From Frigoribacterium sp. PhB24 (GTDB taxonomy: Bacteria > Actinomycetota > Actinomycetes > Actinomycetales > Microbacteriaceae), in contig NZ_RKIC01000009.1 in NCBI RefSeq assembly GCF_003755185.1, positions 434,001 to 498,000 of the forward strand: a DNA stretch of 64,000 nt, in the 5' to 3' direction. The translations under genes and the position numbers were made by a program. Each line of letters starts with the position of its first letter. The first letter of the stretch is position 1. Positions 17,959 through 27,111 of this stretch are shown here, one piece after another. The notes beneath the pieces were generated by a model that worked only from the letters and a program-made list of their open reading frames with translations, searched no databases and was not told where the DNA came from.

Positions 17959-19437
17959 ATGACCGTCGCCACCCTCTCCGTCCTCTCGTCCGATCCGACC
18001 GCCGCCGAGGCCGACGTGCTCGTCGTCGGTGTCGTGAAGGGGGCCGACGGCCCCGAGCCGACCCTCGAGGTCGACGGACTCGCCGAGTCCTTCGCCGCCC
18101 TGGGCGTGACCGGTGCCCGTGACGAGCTGGTCAAGGTCCCCGGCCACGGCGTCGCCGCCGCCCTCGTGGCATTGGTCGGCCTGGGTGACTCGATCACGAC
18201 CGAGAGCCTCCGTTACGCGGCGGGCTCGGCCGTCCGCCAGCTCACGGCCGTCGACCGGGTCGTCCTGGCGCTGCCCGTCGCGGACGACGACCAGGCCCTG
18301 GCCGCCCTCGAAGGCGCCGCGATCGCGTCCTACGAGTTCGACTCGTTCCGCCACGCGTCGGCGTCCGACACCCGTCGTCACGCTCGGGACATCGCCCTCG
18401 CGACGTCGACGGGCCCGTCCGACTCCGTCCTCGTACGCGCGGCCGTCGTCGCCGAAGCGGTGCACACCGTCCGCGACCTGGCCACGACTCCCCCGCAACA
18501 GATGTACCCGCAGGCACTCGCCGACTTCGCCGTGACACACGCCTCGGACGATGCCCTCTCGGTGACCGTCCTCGACGAGGACGGCCTCCGCGACGGCGGG
18601 TACGGGGGCATCCTCGGCGTCGGCCAGGGCTCCAGCCGCGCTCCGCGACTGGTCAAGGTCGAGTACGCCCCCGCCGGGGCCACCAAGCACCTGGCCCTGG
18701 TCGGCAAGGGCATCACCTACGACACCGGCGGACTCTCGCTCAAGCCCGCCGCGAGCATGCTCGGCATGAAGGACGACATGACGGGAGCCGCCACGGTCCT
18801 CGCCGTGACGGTGGCCGTCGCGAAGCTGCGGTTGCCGGTCCGGCTGACCGCCTGGCTGTGCATCGCCGAGAACATGCCGAGCGGCACCGCCATCCGTCCC
18901 GACGACGTACTCACGATCAAGGGCGGCACGACCGTCGAGGTGACCAACACAGACGCCGAGGGCCGGCTGGTCATGGCCGACGGTCTCGTCGCGGCGAGCG
19001 ACGAACAGCCCGACGCCATCGTCGACGTCGCGACGCTCACGGGCGCTCAGGTCGTCGCCCTCGGCACGCGCTACGTCGGAGTCATGGGCAACGACGACCT
19101 CGCGACCGAGATCGTGTCTCTGGCCGACACGACGGGTGAGACGTTCTGGCGCATGCCCCTGGCTGCCGAACTCCGCGCCCGGCTCAACTCCGACGTGGCC
19201 GACCTGGTGAACGCCACACCAGGCAACACGGCCGCCGGCATGCTGCTCGCCGGGGTGTTCCTCAACGAGTTCGTGGGGACGCGCGAGGGCACGTCGACCC
19301 CCATCCCCTGGGCACACCTCGACATCGCCGGCCCCTCGAACAACAAGGGCGGCGGCTTCGGCTACACGGCCAAGGGTTCGACGGGCGTCACGGTCCGCAC
19401 CCTGATCGAGCTGGCCGACAAGTTTTCCGCTGCGTAG
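17959..19437 (+). CDS. pepA: Leucyl aminopeptidase (M17 family)
   Basis: Cytosolic dinuclear-metal aminopeptidase that removes N-terminal residues from peptides. In 492 residues the C-terminal catalytic domain shows VGKGITYDTGGLSLKP (catalytic Lys and metal Asp), MKDDMTGAATVL, the family signature NTDAEGRL near residues 332-339, and DVATLTGAQVVALG. The N-terminal regulatory domain is present and full length. The ATG at 17959 lies six bases after a TACGAT -10-like hexamer (17947-17952), suggesting a leaderless transcript. Confidence 0.94.
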   Translation: MTVATLSVLSSDPTAAEADVLVVGVVKGADGPEPTLEVDGLAESFAALGVTGARDELVKVPGHGVAAALVALVGLGDSITTESLRYAAGSAVRQLTAVDRVVLALPVADDDQALAALEGAAIASYEFDSFRHASASDTRRHARDIALATSTGPSDSVLVRAAVVAEAVHTVRDLATTPPQQMYPQALADFAVTHASDDALSVTVLDEDGLRDGGYGGILGVGQGSSRAPRLVKVEYAPAGATKHLALVGKGITYDTGGLSLKPAASMLGMKDDMTGAATVLAVTVAVAKLRLPVRLTAWLCIAENMPSGTAIRPDDVLTIKGGTTVEVTNTDAEGRLVMADGLVAASDEQPDAIVDVATLTGAQVVALGTRYVGVMGNDDLATEIVSLADTTGETFWRMPLAAELRARLNSDVADLVNATPGNTAAGMLLAGVFLNEFVGTREGTSTPIPWAHLDIAGPSNNKGGGFGYTAKGSTGVTVRTLIELADKFSAA

Positions 19438-19440
19438 TAG

Positions 19441-19490
19441 GGTCGAGGGGGCGGGAGAAACCCGCTGAGATCGGTCCCCCGAGAGCATCC
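19441..19490 (+). other. Possible structured leader before lpdA
   Basis: Between pepA and lpdA (174 bases) the sequence contains GCGGG-AGAAA-CCCGC, a 5-base-pair hairpin, nested between GGGG and CCCC tracts that could form an outer stem. It may be the pepA terminator or an untranslated leader element. No known riboswitch class is matched. The rest of the gap shows nothing clear. Confidence 0.3.
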
Positions 19491-19611
19491 CCCGGCGTGC
19501 GTCACCACGACGCCGCCGGACGATGCGGTCGGTTCGGGGTCGGGCGCCGTCGCCACCGCGACGACCCCGCCTCGGCGTCGGGGCACCGCGGACGCACGAG
19601 GGAGTTGCTGG

Positions 19612-20985
19612 GTGTCGGAACAGAATTTTGACCTGGTCGTGCTCGGTGGCGGGAGCGGCGGATACGCCGCGGCGCTACGAGCGAGCGAGCTGGGACTGAG
19701 CGTCGCACTCGTCGAGAAGGACAAGGTCGGGGGCACGTGCCTCCACCGAGGCTGCATCCCCACCAAGGCGCTGCTGCACTCGGCCGAAGTGGCCGACGTG
19801 TCGCGCGAATCCGCGAAGTACGGCGTCAACACCGACTTCCATGGCATCGACATCGCCGCCGTGACCTCTTACCGCGAAGGCATCGTCGCCAGCAAGTACA
19901 AGGGTCTCCAAGGGCTCGTGAAGGCCCGAGGCATCACGACCGTCGAAGGCGAGGGGAAGCTCACCTCGCCCTCGACCGTCCAAGTCGGCGACACCACGCT
20001 CAAGGCGAAGAACGTCGTCCTCGCCACGGGGTCGTACTCACGCAGCCTCCCTGGGCTCGAGATCGGCGGCAAGGTCATCACCAGCGAGCACGCCCTCGCC
20101 CTCGATCACGTGCCCGACAAGGTCGTCATCCTCGGCGGCGGAGTCATCGGCGTCGAGTTCGCCAGCGTCTGGAAGAGCTTCGGCGTGGACGTGACCATCG
20201 TGGAAGCGCTCCCCCACCTCGTCCCCAACGAAGAAGAGTCGATCTCGAAGCAGTTCGAGAGGGCTTTCCGCAAGCGAGGAATCGCGTTCTCGCTCGGCGT
20301 CCGCTTCCAGGGTGTCGAGCAGAACGACGACGGCGTCGTCGTCACCCTCGAGGACGGCAAGACCTTCGAAGCCGATCTCATGCTCGTCGCCGTCGGCCGG
20401 GGCCCGTCGACCGCAGGTCTCGGCTACGAAGAAGTCGGGGTCACGATGGACCGCGGCTTCGTGCTGACGAACGAGCGCCTCGCGACGAACGTCCCCGGCG
20501 TCTACGCCCTGGGCGACATCGTCCCCGGCCTGCAGCTCGCGCACCGCAGCTTCCAGCACGGCATCTTCGTCGCCGAGGAGATCGCGGGCCTGAAGCCCCA
20601 GGTGATCTCCGACGTGAACATCCCGAAGGTCACCTACTCCGACCCCGAGGTCGCATCGGTCGGCCTGACCGAGGTCAAGGCAGCGGACCAGTACGGCGCC
20701 GACAAGGTCACCAGCTACGACTACAACCTCGCCGGCAACGGCAAGAGCCACATCATCGGGACGAGCGGCTCGGTCAAGGTCGTCCGGGTGGTCGACGGTC
20801 CCGTCGTCGGCGTGCACATGATCGGCGCCCGCGTCGGCGAGCTGATCGGCGAGGCACAGCTCGCCGTCAACTGGGAGGCCTATCCCGAAGACGTCGCTCC
20901 CCTGATCCACGCGCACCCCACCCAGAACGAAGCACTCGGAGAAGCCATGCTGGCCCTCGCCGGCAAGCCCCTCCACGCGATGTAG
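19612..20985 (+). CDS. lpdA: Dihydrolipoyl dehydrogenase (E3)
   Basis: FAD-dependent E3 that reoxidises dihydrolipoamide in pyruvate, 2-oxoglutarate and branched-chain dehydrogenase complexes. In 457 residues: FAD-binding LGGGSGGYAAALRA, redox-active disulfide GGTCLHRGCIP (Cys43, Cys48), NAD-binding ILGGGVIGVEFASVW, second FAD motif VPGVYALGDI, and the C-terminal His/Glu pair in HAHPTQNEALGEA. The GTG start at 19612 is the first conserved start (MSEQNFDLVVLGGG). It is followed 90 bases later by sucB, so E3 and E2 are likely cotranscribed. Confidence 0.96.
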   Translation: MSEQNFDLVVLGGGSGGYAAALRASELGLSVALVEKDKVGGTCLHRGCIPTKALLHSAEVADVSRESAKYGVNTDFHGIDIAAVTSYREGIVASKYKGLQGLVKARGITTVEGEGKLTSPSTVQVGDTTLKAKNVVLATGSYSRSLPGLEIGGKVITSEHALALDHVPDKVVILGGGVIGVEFASVWKSFGVDVTIVEALPHLVPNEEESISKQFERAFRKRGIAFSLGVRFQGVEQNDDGVVVTLEDGKTFEADLMLVAVGRGPSTAGLGYEEVGVTMDRGFVLTNERLATNVPGVYALGDIVPGLQLAHRSFQHGIFVAEEIAGLKPQVISDVNIPKVTYSDPEVASVGLTEVKAADQYGADKVTSYDYNLAGNGKSHIIGTSGSVKVVRVVDGPVVGVHMIGARVGELIGEAQLAVNWEAYPEDVAPLIHAHPTQNEALGEAMLALAGKPLHAM

Positions 20986-21075
20986 ATCCCGAGCACCATC
21001 GCTCCTGCCCAGCAGGGGCCCGCATCACCACCACAGCAACCACAGACACACAATGTCGTCAAAGGAGCCCCACAG

Positions 21076-22560
21076 ATGAGCGAATCCGTCAACCTCCCGG
21101 CACTCGGTGAGAGTGTCACCGAGGGTACGGTCACCCGCTGGTTGAAGAACGTCGGTGACCGCGTCGAGGTCGACGAGCCGCTGCTCGAGGTCTCGACCGA
21201 CAAGGTCGACACCGAGATCCCTTCCCCCGTCGCCGGCGTGATCGAGGAGATCCTCGTCCCCGAGGACGAGACCGTCGAGGTCGGCACCGCCCTGGTCCGA
21301 ATCGGGGACGGCAGTGCCTCCGAGGCACCCGCCGCCGAGCCCGAAGCCGCGGCTGAGCCCGAGCAGGCTCCTGAGGCACCCGCCGAGCCCGAGGCCGCCG
21401 AGCCCGAGGTGGCCTCGTCCGCCGCCCCCGCCCCCGGCGAGGACTCGTCGGCCAGCGCGCCCGAACCCGCCCCCGCGGTGGACCCGGCGCCCGCCGCGGA
21501 GCAGGACGCTGCCGGTCAGCAGCCCGCCGCGACGCAGCCCGAGGCCACCCAGCCCAGCAGCGAGCAACCTGCTCCGTCGGCTCCCACGTCCTCGCCCGCG
21601 ACGGGGTCGGCCGAGTCGTCCGCCCCCGCCGCGCCGGCACCCAGCAGCGGTGCCCCGGTCGGGTACGTCACCCCTCTCGTCCGCAAGTTGGCGAACGAGA
21701 AGGGTGTCGACATCTCCACCCTGTCGGGCAGCGGAGTCGGCGGCCGCATCCGCAAGGAGGACGTCCTCGCCGCGGCCGAGGCCGCCGCGTCCGCATCGAC
21801 CACGGCACCGGCTTCGTCCGGTCCCGCACCGATCGAGGTGTCGCCGTTGCGCGGCACCACCGTCCCGATGTCGCGCCTTCGCAAGGTCGTCGCCGAACGT
21901 GCCGTCCAGTCGATGCAGGCCATGGCCCAGCTCACCAGCGTGGTCGAGGTCGACGTCACCAAGGTCGCTGCGTTCCGTGATGCCCACAAGGGTGCCTTCC
22001 TGGAGAAGACCGGCAACAAGTTGTCGTTCCTCCCCTTCTTCACCCTGGCAGCCGCCGAGGCACTCAAGGCGCACCCGAAGCTCAACGCCACGGTCGACGG
22101 CGATTCGATCGTCTACCCCGACCACGAGCACGTGGCCATGGCGGTCGACACCGAGCGTGGCCTGCTGACCCCGGTCATCAAGAACGCCTCCGACCTCGAT
22201 CTCGCGGGCATCGCCGGCGAGATCGCCGACCTCGCGCAGCGCACGCGGGACAACAAGCTGAAGCCCGACGAATTGGCCGGTGGCACGTTCACCGTCACGA
22301 ACACGGGCTCGCGCGGCGCCCTGTTCGACACGCCGGTGGTCTTCCTTCCGCAGGTCGCCATCCTCGGCACCGGCATCGTCGTCAAGCGTCCGGTGGTCAT
22401 CAAGGCCGACGGTTCGGAGTCCATCGCGATCAGGTCGATGGTCTACCTGGCCCTGTCGTACGACCACCGCATCGTCGACGGTGCCGACGCCGCACGCTTC
22501 CTGGTCGCGGTGAAGGATCGTCTCGAGGGCGGGGACTTCACGTCCAAGCTCGGCATCTGA
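21076..22560 (+). CDS. sucB: Dihydrolipoamide succinyl/acetyltransferase (E2)
   Basis: Core acyltransferase of a 2-oxoacid dehydrogenase complex. The 494 residues contain one lipoyl domain (residues 2-76, lipoylated Lys43 in [10 protein letters not shown]), a long Ala/Pro/Glu-rich flexible linker (about 80-190), an E3-binding domain ([19 protein letters not shown], then GRIRKEDV), and the catalytic domain ending in [16 protein letters not shown] with the active-site His and Asp. NCBI-type naming would be SucB, but in Actinobacteria the same E2 often serves both pyruvate and 2-oxoglutarate complexes, so the acyl substrate is uncertain. Only one lipoyl domain is present; some relatives carry two. 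AGGAG ribosome site. Confidence 0.93.
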   Translation: MSESVNLPALGESVTEGTVTRWLKNVGDRVEVDEPLLEVSTDKVDTEIPSPVAGVIEEILVPEDETVEVGTALVRIGDGSASEAPAAEPEAAAEPEQAPEAPAEPEAAEPEVASSAAPAPGEDSSASAPEPAPAVDPAPAAEQDAAGQQPAATQPEATQPSSEQPAPSAPTSSPATGSAESSAPAAPAPSSGAPVGYVTPLVRKLANEKGVDISTLSGSGVGGRIRKEDVLAAAEAAASASTTAPASSGPAPIEVSPLRGTTVPMSRLRKVVAERAVQSMQAMAQLTSVVEVDVTKVAAFRDAHKGAFLEKTGNKLSFLPFFTLAAAEALKAHPKLNATVDGDSIVYPDHEHVAMAVDTERGLLTPVIKNASDLDLAGIAGEIADLAQRTRDNKLKPDELAGGTFTVTNTGSRGALFDTPVVFLPQVAILGTGIVVKRPVVIKADGSESIAIRSMVYLALSYDHRIVDGADAARFLVAVKDRLEGGDFTSKLGI

Positions 22561-22587
22561 CGACCGTCGGGTGAGTCCTGCACGGGC

Positions 22588-23973
22588 TCACGACTCGACG
22601 AACACCTCGCGAAGCCGCCAACCGGCCTCGGTCCTCATCACGAGGACCAAGGCCGGTTCGCCGTGGGGCCCCGTCGCCTCGAGCACGACCGTCCCGCCGG
22701 TTCGGGACGCCTCACCCGCCAACTCGAGCTCGACCGCTGCCGATCCGGCGAGGGAGGGGTCGTCGAGCACGGCGGCGTCCCGGAGCGCGATCGGCGAACC
22801 CGGTTGGTCGACGGCGCCGAGACAGCTCGGAGTGGCATCCCGCAGACATTCCAGCCTCGACGCGAGGAGCACCACCGCTGCCGTCCGGGCGTCATCGCCG
22901 GTGACGGCCACCTCGATCTCGTCGGCTGTCGCCGCCGTGGCCGTTCCGCCCGGCCTCCCAGGTGGCGACGTCGCGGCGCCCGATGCATCGTCTGCCGGCC
23001 TGTCCTGTGCCGAGAGCCCGCCCATCGTCGACATGGCTGTCGGCATCCCCGTCTCGGCCGGCCCATCATCGCGAATCCCCGAGGTCGGTCCGAGGGCGAC
23101 GGTCGCGCCGACGACCACGACGGCCCCGGCCGCGAGCAGTCGGTAGCGCCCCCTGACGGCTCCGAGTCCGGCGAGCACCCGTCGCGGCCGCAGGTCGGGC
23201 ACGCGCGCGAGCACCCGATCGAGCACCTCCCATTCGGGCAGGAGCGCGAGCCAGCCCGTCACGACCGGCTCGTCCGCCTGGCCCGCCTGCGCCGCTCCTC
23301 GGCGGGCGCCCCGGAGGAGGGCGTCGACGTCCTCGCCGGTCGCGTCGACACTCGACAGCGGGACGGCCTCACCGAGGTCGAAGAGCGACTCCACCAGGGA
23401 CTCGAAGCTCGACGAGTCCAGGGGCGGCCTCGAGCCCGGTGAGCCGGGCCCGATCGCCCGGCCGATCATCGCCCCGGCGAATGCCGCTGCCACGGGCACC
23501 GACGCGTACTCGGCGTCAGGCATCGTCGCTGCCGAAGGCAGGCCGACCAAGACGGGCGCCCCGCGTTCGTCGATCTCGACGTCATCGACCTCGAGGGCGC
23601 TGATCGCCACCCCGCGGCGAGCCAGATGCTGGATCGCGCCCACCACCGGCACGACGAGGGTGATGACCTCGCCCGGCTCGGGACGTCCCCTGGCTGCGAG
23701 CCACGAGGCGAGCGGCTCGCCGCCGACGTCCTCGAAGGCCAGCACGAGCTCGCCCGAATCACCCGTGAGCACGTCGACGAGGGCAGCGACGTGCGGGTGG
23801 TCCGCGTGGGCGAAGGCGACCGCCTCGGCGACGGAGCGTCGTCGGGCCGACCCCGAGCCGCGCCTCCTGAGCACGACGCGCGAGCCACCGGGCGCCTCGG
23901 CGAGGACGCGCTCCACGTCACCGTCGAGGCGTCGGGAGAGCACGCGGTAGGGGCCGATCGTCTCGCTCGTCAT
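22588..23973 (-). CDS. Membrane-anchored pseudokinase-like protein
   Basis: A 461-residue protein with a Ser/Thr-kinase-like N-terminal half (IGPYRVLSRRLDGDVERVLAE, HADHPHVAALVDVL, ELVLAFEDVGGEPLASWL), one transmembrane helix at about 278-296, and an extracytoplasmic C-terminal half of about 160 residues with a Pro/Gly/Thr-rich start. The catalytic parts of a kinase are missing: no VAIK lysine, the HRDxxxxN loop reads ALEVDDVEID, and DFG is replaced by VGLP. It is therefore predicted to sense or scaffold, not to phosphorylate. The two extracellular cysteines in LECLRDATPSCLG may form a disulfide. Function unknown; it converges on sucB with 27 bases between. Confidence 0.75.
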   Translation of the reverse strand: MTSETIGPYRVLSRRLDGDVERVLAEAPGGSRVVLRRRGSGSARRRSVAEAVAFAHADHPHVAALVDVLTGDSGELVLAFEDVGGEPLASWLAARGRPEPGEVITLVVPVVGAIQHLARRGVAISALEVDDVEIDERGAPVLVGLPSAATMPDAEYASVPVAAAFAGAMIGRAIGPGSPGSRPPLDSSSFESLVESLFDLGEAVPLSSVDATGEDVDALLRGARRGAAQAGQADEPVVTGWLALLPEWEVLDRVLARVPDLRPRRVLAGLGAVRGRYRLLAAGAVVVVGATVALGPTSGIRDDGPAETGMPTAMSTMGGLSAQDRPADDASGAATSPPGRPGGTATAATADEIEVAVTGDDARTAAVVLLASRLECLRDATPSCLGAVDQPGSPIALRDAAVLDDPSLAGSAAVELELAGEASRTGGTVVLEATGPHGEPALVLVMRTEAGWRLREVFVES

Positions 23974-24095
23974 GGGGCGATGGTGCCGTCCCGTGGTCGG
24001 CGACGTCGTCGCGTCGGCGACCTCTGTCGATCGTCGACGGACTCGAGTACCTGGGGAGGACTCGTCCGGACCGCTTACCCCGTATCCTGGTGCAC

Positions 24096-24818
24096 ATGGC
24101 TCGTCGCACGTCCCCCGAGAACACGTCCCCGAAACCGCCGAAGGAACCCGGCCGTTTCAAGCAGATGTGGCAGGTCTTCCAGATGACCCGCCGCATCGAC
24201 AAGACGGCGCTGCCGATGATGCTGCTGGCGTTCTTCGTGCCCGTCCTGCTCGGCGTGGCGGCGGCGCTGCTGCTCACGGGCGGTAACGTGCTCGCCCTGG
24301 TGCTGTACATCGTCGTCGGCGTCATGCTCGGGTTCCTGCTGCTGCTGATCGTTCTGGGCCGCAAGGCCGAGCGCGCGGCGTACTCACAGATCGAGGGACA
24401 GCCCGGTGCCGTCGGCGCCGTCATGAAGAGCGGACTGCGGCGTGCGTGGCGCGCCGCCGAGATGCCCGTCGCCGTCCAGGGCCGCAGCCAGGCCGCGGTG
24501 TACCGCGCGGTCGGCAAGCCGGGTGTGGTGTTGATCGCCGAGGGCGGCGCAGGTCAGACCCGTCGACTCGTCGACGAAGAGCGTCGGAAGGTGACCCGCA
24601 TCCTGCCGAACGTCCCGGTCCACGTCCTCAACGTCGGTCCCGACACCGACGCCGTGCCCCTTCACAAGCTCGCGGCCCGCATGAACAAGCTCAAGTCGTC
24701 GATCAACCGCAACGAGGTGCTCGCCGTCAGCAACCGCCTCCAGTCCCTCGGTCAGAACGGCCTGCCCATCCCCAAGGGCGTCGACCCCTTCAAGGTCCGG
24801 TCGGGTCGCCCGCGCTGA
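24096..24818 (+). CDS. DUF4191 domain-containing membrane protein
   Basis: A 240-residue actinobacterial DUF4191 protein, function unknown. After a basic proline-rich N-terminus come two hydrophobic helices (about residues 42-63 and 68-90), then a cytoplasmic domain with GQPGAVGAVMKSGLRRAW and the basic repeat KLAARMNKLKSSINRNEV. The start at 24096 (MARRTSPENTSPKPP) lies seven bases after a TATCCT -10-like hexamer (24083-24088), so the mRNA may be leaderless; an ATG two codons upstream is less likely. A strong terminator follows. Confidence 0.86.
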   Translation: MARRTSPENTSPKPPKEPGRFKQMWQVFQMTRRIDKTALPMMLLAFFVPVLLGVAAALLLTGGNVLALVLYIVVGVMLGFLLLLIVLGRKAERAAYSQIEGQPGAVGAVMKSGLRRAWRAAEMPVAVQGRSQAAVYRAVGKPGVVLIAEGGAGQTRRLVDEERRKVTRILPNVPVHVLNVGPDTDAVPLHKLAARMNKLKSSINRNEVLAVSNRLQSLGQNGLPIPKGVDPFKVRSGRPR

Positions 24819-24847
24819 CCCTGGCGACATCCGCCTCGACGTGTCCT

Positions 24848-24886
24848 GACGACGGCGCCCCTCCTGGCAGGAGGGGCGCCGTCGTC
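24848..24886. terminator. Terminator between the DUF4191 and RDD genes
   Basis: A perfect 18-base-pair stem (24848-24865 against 24869-24886) with a three-base loop GGC, located between two converging genes. The arm core GACGACGGCGCCCC matches that of the parC/parE terminator. Confidence 0.85.
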
Positions 24887-24910
24887 CGTCCGTCGGATCG
24901 GTGGGGCGTC

Positions 24911-25354
24911 TCAGACGCGGACGAGGAGCGTTGCAGCGACGCGGTCGTGCAGGCCCCGCTGGTCGAGGTCCCAGACGACGGCCGGGATGACGAGCACGAG
25001 CAGCACCGACCGCAGGACGGGCCGTCCGACGCCGATGCGGCCACCGGCCATCGGCACGAGGCGCATGCCCAAGGCGAGGTGCCCGAGCGATCCGCCGAAC
25101 AGCACGAGGAACAGCATCTGCATCAGCAGGAACACCCCGGTGATGGCGAGACCTTCTCCGCCGAAGAAGAGCGCGGCCACGGCGTAGGCGATCGCCCAGT
25201 CGAGGGCGAGCCCTGCGACGCGCCGTCCGAGTCGAGCCACGGACCGGGGCCCCTTCTCGGGCAACCCGAGCCTCTCCCCCGGCCAGCGTTGCGCACCGTC
25301 GTCGGGACCGCCCACCGAGGCGGGGCGTGAAGGAGGCGCGGTGCGATCGGGCAT
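24911..25354 (-). CDS. RDD family membrane protein
   Basis: A 147-residue RDD-family membrane protein. After a proline-rich N-terminus, the first helix carries the family-defining Arg/Asp/Asp pattern (RLGRRVAGLALDWAIAYAV), followed by two or three more hydrophobic helices and a DLDQRGLHDRVAATLLV end, also typical. The family's role is undefined (some members are proposed Na+/H+ antiporters). It is transcribed away from glnA; the 138-base gap holds a GlnR box. Confidence 0.84.
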   Translation of the reverse strand: MPDRTAPPSRPASVGGPDDGAQRWPGERLGLPEKGPRSVARLGRRVAGLALDWAIAYAVAALFFGGEGLAITGVFLLMQMLFLVLFGGSLGHLALGMRLVPMAGGRIGVGRPVLRSVLLVLVIPAVVWDLDQRGLHDRVAATLLVRV

Positions 25355-25381
25355 GCTCAGAGCCTACCGAGGGGCCGAGCC

Positions 25382-25397
25382 GTAACATGCCGGAAAC
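25382..25397 (+). promoter_or_regulatory. GlnR box upstream of glnA
   Basis: GTAAC-N6-GAAAC (25382-25386 and 25393-25397), matching the actinobacterial GlnR consensus of two half-sites spaced by six bases. It lies about 96-111 bases upstream of the glnA start. GlnR is the global nitrogen regulator in many Actinobacteria; glnA is its standard target. The gene for GlnR is not in the window. Confidence 0.7.
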
Positions 25398-25492
25398 ACG
25401 AGGGACACCGCAGCGAAACGGCCCCTCCGTAGCCTCGTCGAAGGCTGCGTCCCGCATCCGATCCGTTCCAAGCCCATTGGAGAGACATCTAG

Positions 25493-26917
25493 ATGTTCAC
25501 CGATTCTTCCGAGGTGCTGAAGTTCATCAAGGACACCGACGTCAAGTTCCTTGACATCCGCTTCACCGATCTTCCCGGTGTCCAGCAGCACTTCAACATC
25601 CCCGCCTCCACGGTCGACGAGGAGTTCTTCTCCGTCGGACAGCTCTTCGACGGGTCCTCCATCCGGGGCTTCGCCTCCATCCACGAGTCGGACATGCAGC
25701 TCATCCCCGACGTCACGACCGGGTACGTCGACCCGTTCCGCGTCGAGCGCACGCTCGTCCTCGTCTTCGACATCTTCAACCCGCGCAACGGCGAGCTGTA
25801 CAGCCGTGACCCGCGCCAGGTCGCCAAGAAGGCCGAGAAGTACCTCGCGTCGACCGGCATCGCCGACACGGCGTTCTTCGCGCCCGAGGCGGAGTTCTAC
25901 ATCTTCGACGACGTCCGCTACGAGGTGAAGCAGAACGCCAGCTTCTACAGCGTCGACTCCGAAGAGGGCGCCTGGAACACCGGCCGCGTCGAAGAGGGCG
26001 GCAACCTCGCCAACAAGACGGCCTACAAGGGCGGCTACTTCCCGGTCAGCCCCGTCGACAAGACGGCCGACCTGCGCGACGACATCAGCCTCAAGCTGAT
26101 CGACTCGGGTCTCGAGCTCGAGCGTGCGCACCACGAGGTGGGCACGGGTGGCCAGCAGGAGATCAACTACAAGTTCGACACGATGGTCCACGCCGCGGAC
26201 GACATCCTCAAGTTCAAGTACATCGTCAAGAACACCGCTGAGCAGTGGGGCAAGGTCGCGACCTTCATGCCGAAGCCGCTCTTCGGTGACAACGGCTCGG
26301 GCATGCACACCCACCAGTCGCTGTGGAACGACGGCAAGCCCCTCTTCTACGACGAGAACGGCTACGGCGGGCTCTCCGACCTCGCACGCTGGTACATCGG
26401 TGGCCTGCTGAAGCACGCCCCCGCGGTGCTGGCGTTCACGAACCCGTCGATCAACTCGTACCACCGTCTGATCCCCGGCTTCGAGGCCCCCGTCAACCTG
26501 GTCTACTCGGCGGGCAACCGCTCGGCGGCCATCCGCATCCCCATCACGGGCACGAACCCGAAGGCCAAGCGCATCGAGTTCCGCGTTCCCGACGCCGCCT
26601 CGAACCCCTACCTGGCGTTCGCCGCCCAGCTGATGGCCGGCCTCGACGGCATCCAGAACCGCATCGAGCCGCACGAGCCCGTCGACAAGGACCTCTACGA
26701 GCTGCCCCCCGAGGAAGCGAAGAACATCCCGCAGGTGCCGGCGTCGCTCGAGGGCGCCCTCGACGCGCTCGAGGCCGACCACGAGTTCCTGACCAAGGGC
26801 AACGTCTTCACCGAGGACCTCATCGAGACCTGGATCGCGTACAAGCGCGAGAAAGAGATCCTGCCCATGGCGCAGCGCCCTCACCCCTTCGAGTTCGAGC
26901 TGTACTTCGGCGTCTGA
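25493..26917 (+). CDS. glnA: Type I glutamine synthetase, adenylylation-regulated
   Basis: Makes glutamine from glutamate, ammonia and ATP; a cytosolic dodecamer. The 474 residues contain the GSI signatures [17 protein letters not shown], the ATP-binding region [27 protein letters not shown] and the adenylylation loop [13 protein letters not shown] with Tyr402. That tyrosine and the presence of glnE in the same window indicate GSI-beta regulation by adenylylation. Transcription is probably also under GlnR through the box at 25382. The start at 25493 follows GGAGAGACATCTAG. A terminator follows at 26936. Confidence 0.97.
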   Translation: MFTDSSEVLKFIKDTDVKFLDIRFTDLPGVQQHFNIPASTVDEEFFSVGQLFDGSSIRGFASIHESDMQLIPDVTTGYVDPFRVERTLVLVFDIFNPRNGELYSRDPRQVAKKAEKYLASTGIADTAFFAPEAEFYIFDDVRYEVKQNASFYSVDSEEGAWNTGRVEEGGNLANKTAYKGGYFPVSPVDKTADLRDDISLKLIDSGLELERAHHEVGTGGQQEINYKFDTMVHAADDILKFKYIVKNTAEQWGKVATFMPKPLFGDNGSGMHTHQSLWNDGKPLFYDENGYGGLSDLARWYIGGLLKHAPAVLAFTNPSINSYHRLIPGFEAPVNLVYSAGNRSAAIRIPITGTNPKAKRIEFRVPDAASNPYLAFAAQLMAGLDGIQNRIEPHEPVDKDLYELPPEEAKNIPQVPASLEGALDALEADHEFLTKGNVFTEDLIETWIAYKREKEILPMAQRPHPFEFELYFGV

Positions 26918-26935
26918 CCCGTCGGCGACGAACGC

Positions 26936-26972
26936 CGAGAGGCCCGCATCCCTCGGGGGTGCGGGCCTCTCG
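26936..26972 (+). terminator. glnA terminator
   Basis: A 13-base-pair stem, CGAGAGGCCCGCA (26936-26948) pairing with TGCGGGCCTCTCG (26960-26972), with an 11-base loop, 18 bases after the glnA stop. No strong T-tract. Confidence 0.8.
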
Positions 26973-27059
26973 CGTGTGGTGGGCGGCGTCCTCGACGAGG
27001 CGACTCGCGCCTCCTCGGGGGCTGCCGGCGCCCAGGAGGCGCGAGGCCACTCACGCAGG

Positions 27060-27089
27060 ACGGGCCGCCTCCCGCAGGAGGCGGCCCGT
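27060..27089 (-). terminator. Terminator of the exopolysaccharide operon
   Basis: ACGGGCCGCCTCC (27060-27072) and GGAGGCGGCCCGT (27077-27089) form a perfect 13-base-pair stem with a four-base loop, immediately beyond the stop of the nucleotide-sugar dehydrogenase gene. Between this and the glnA terminator lies an inverted pair of the 10-base repeat word (27006 and 27034). Confidence 0.78.
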
Positions 27090-27111
27090 CAGCCCGTGCC
27101 CGACGATCCGG

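Noticed and set aside
19466-19475. CGCTGAGA-like string suggesting a TPP riboswitch
   Set aside because: Other conserved TPP elements (the second CUGAGA-distal half and the pyrophosphate helix) are absent, and lpdA is not a typical target.
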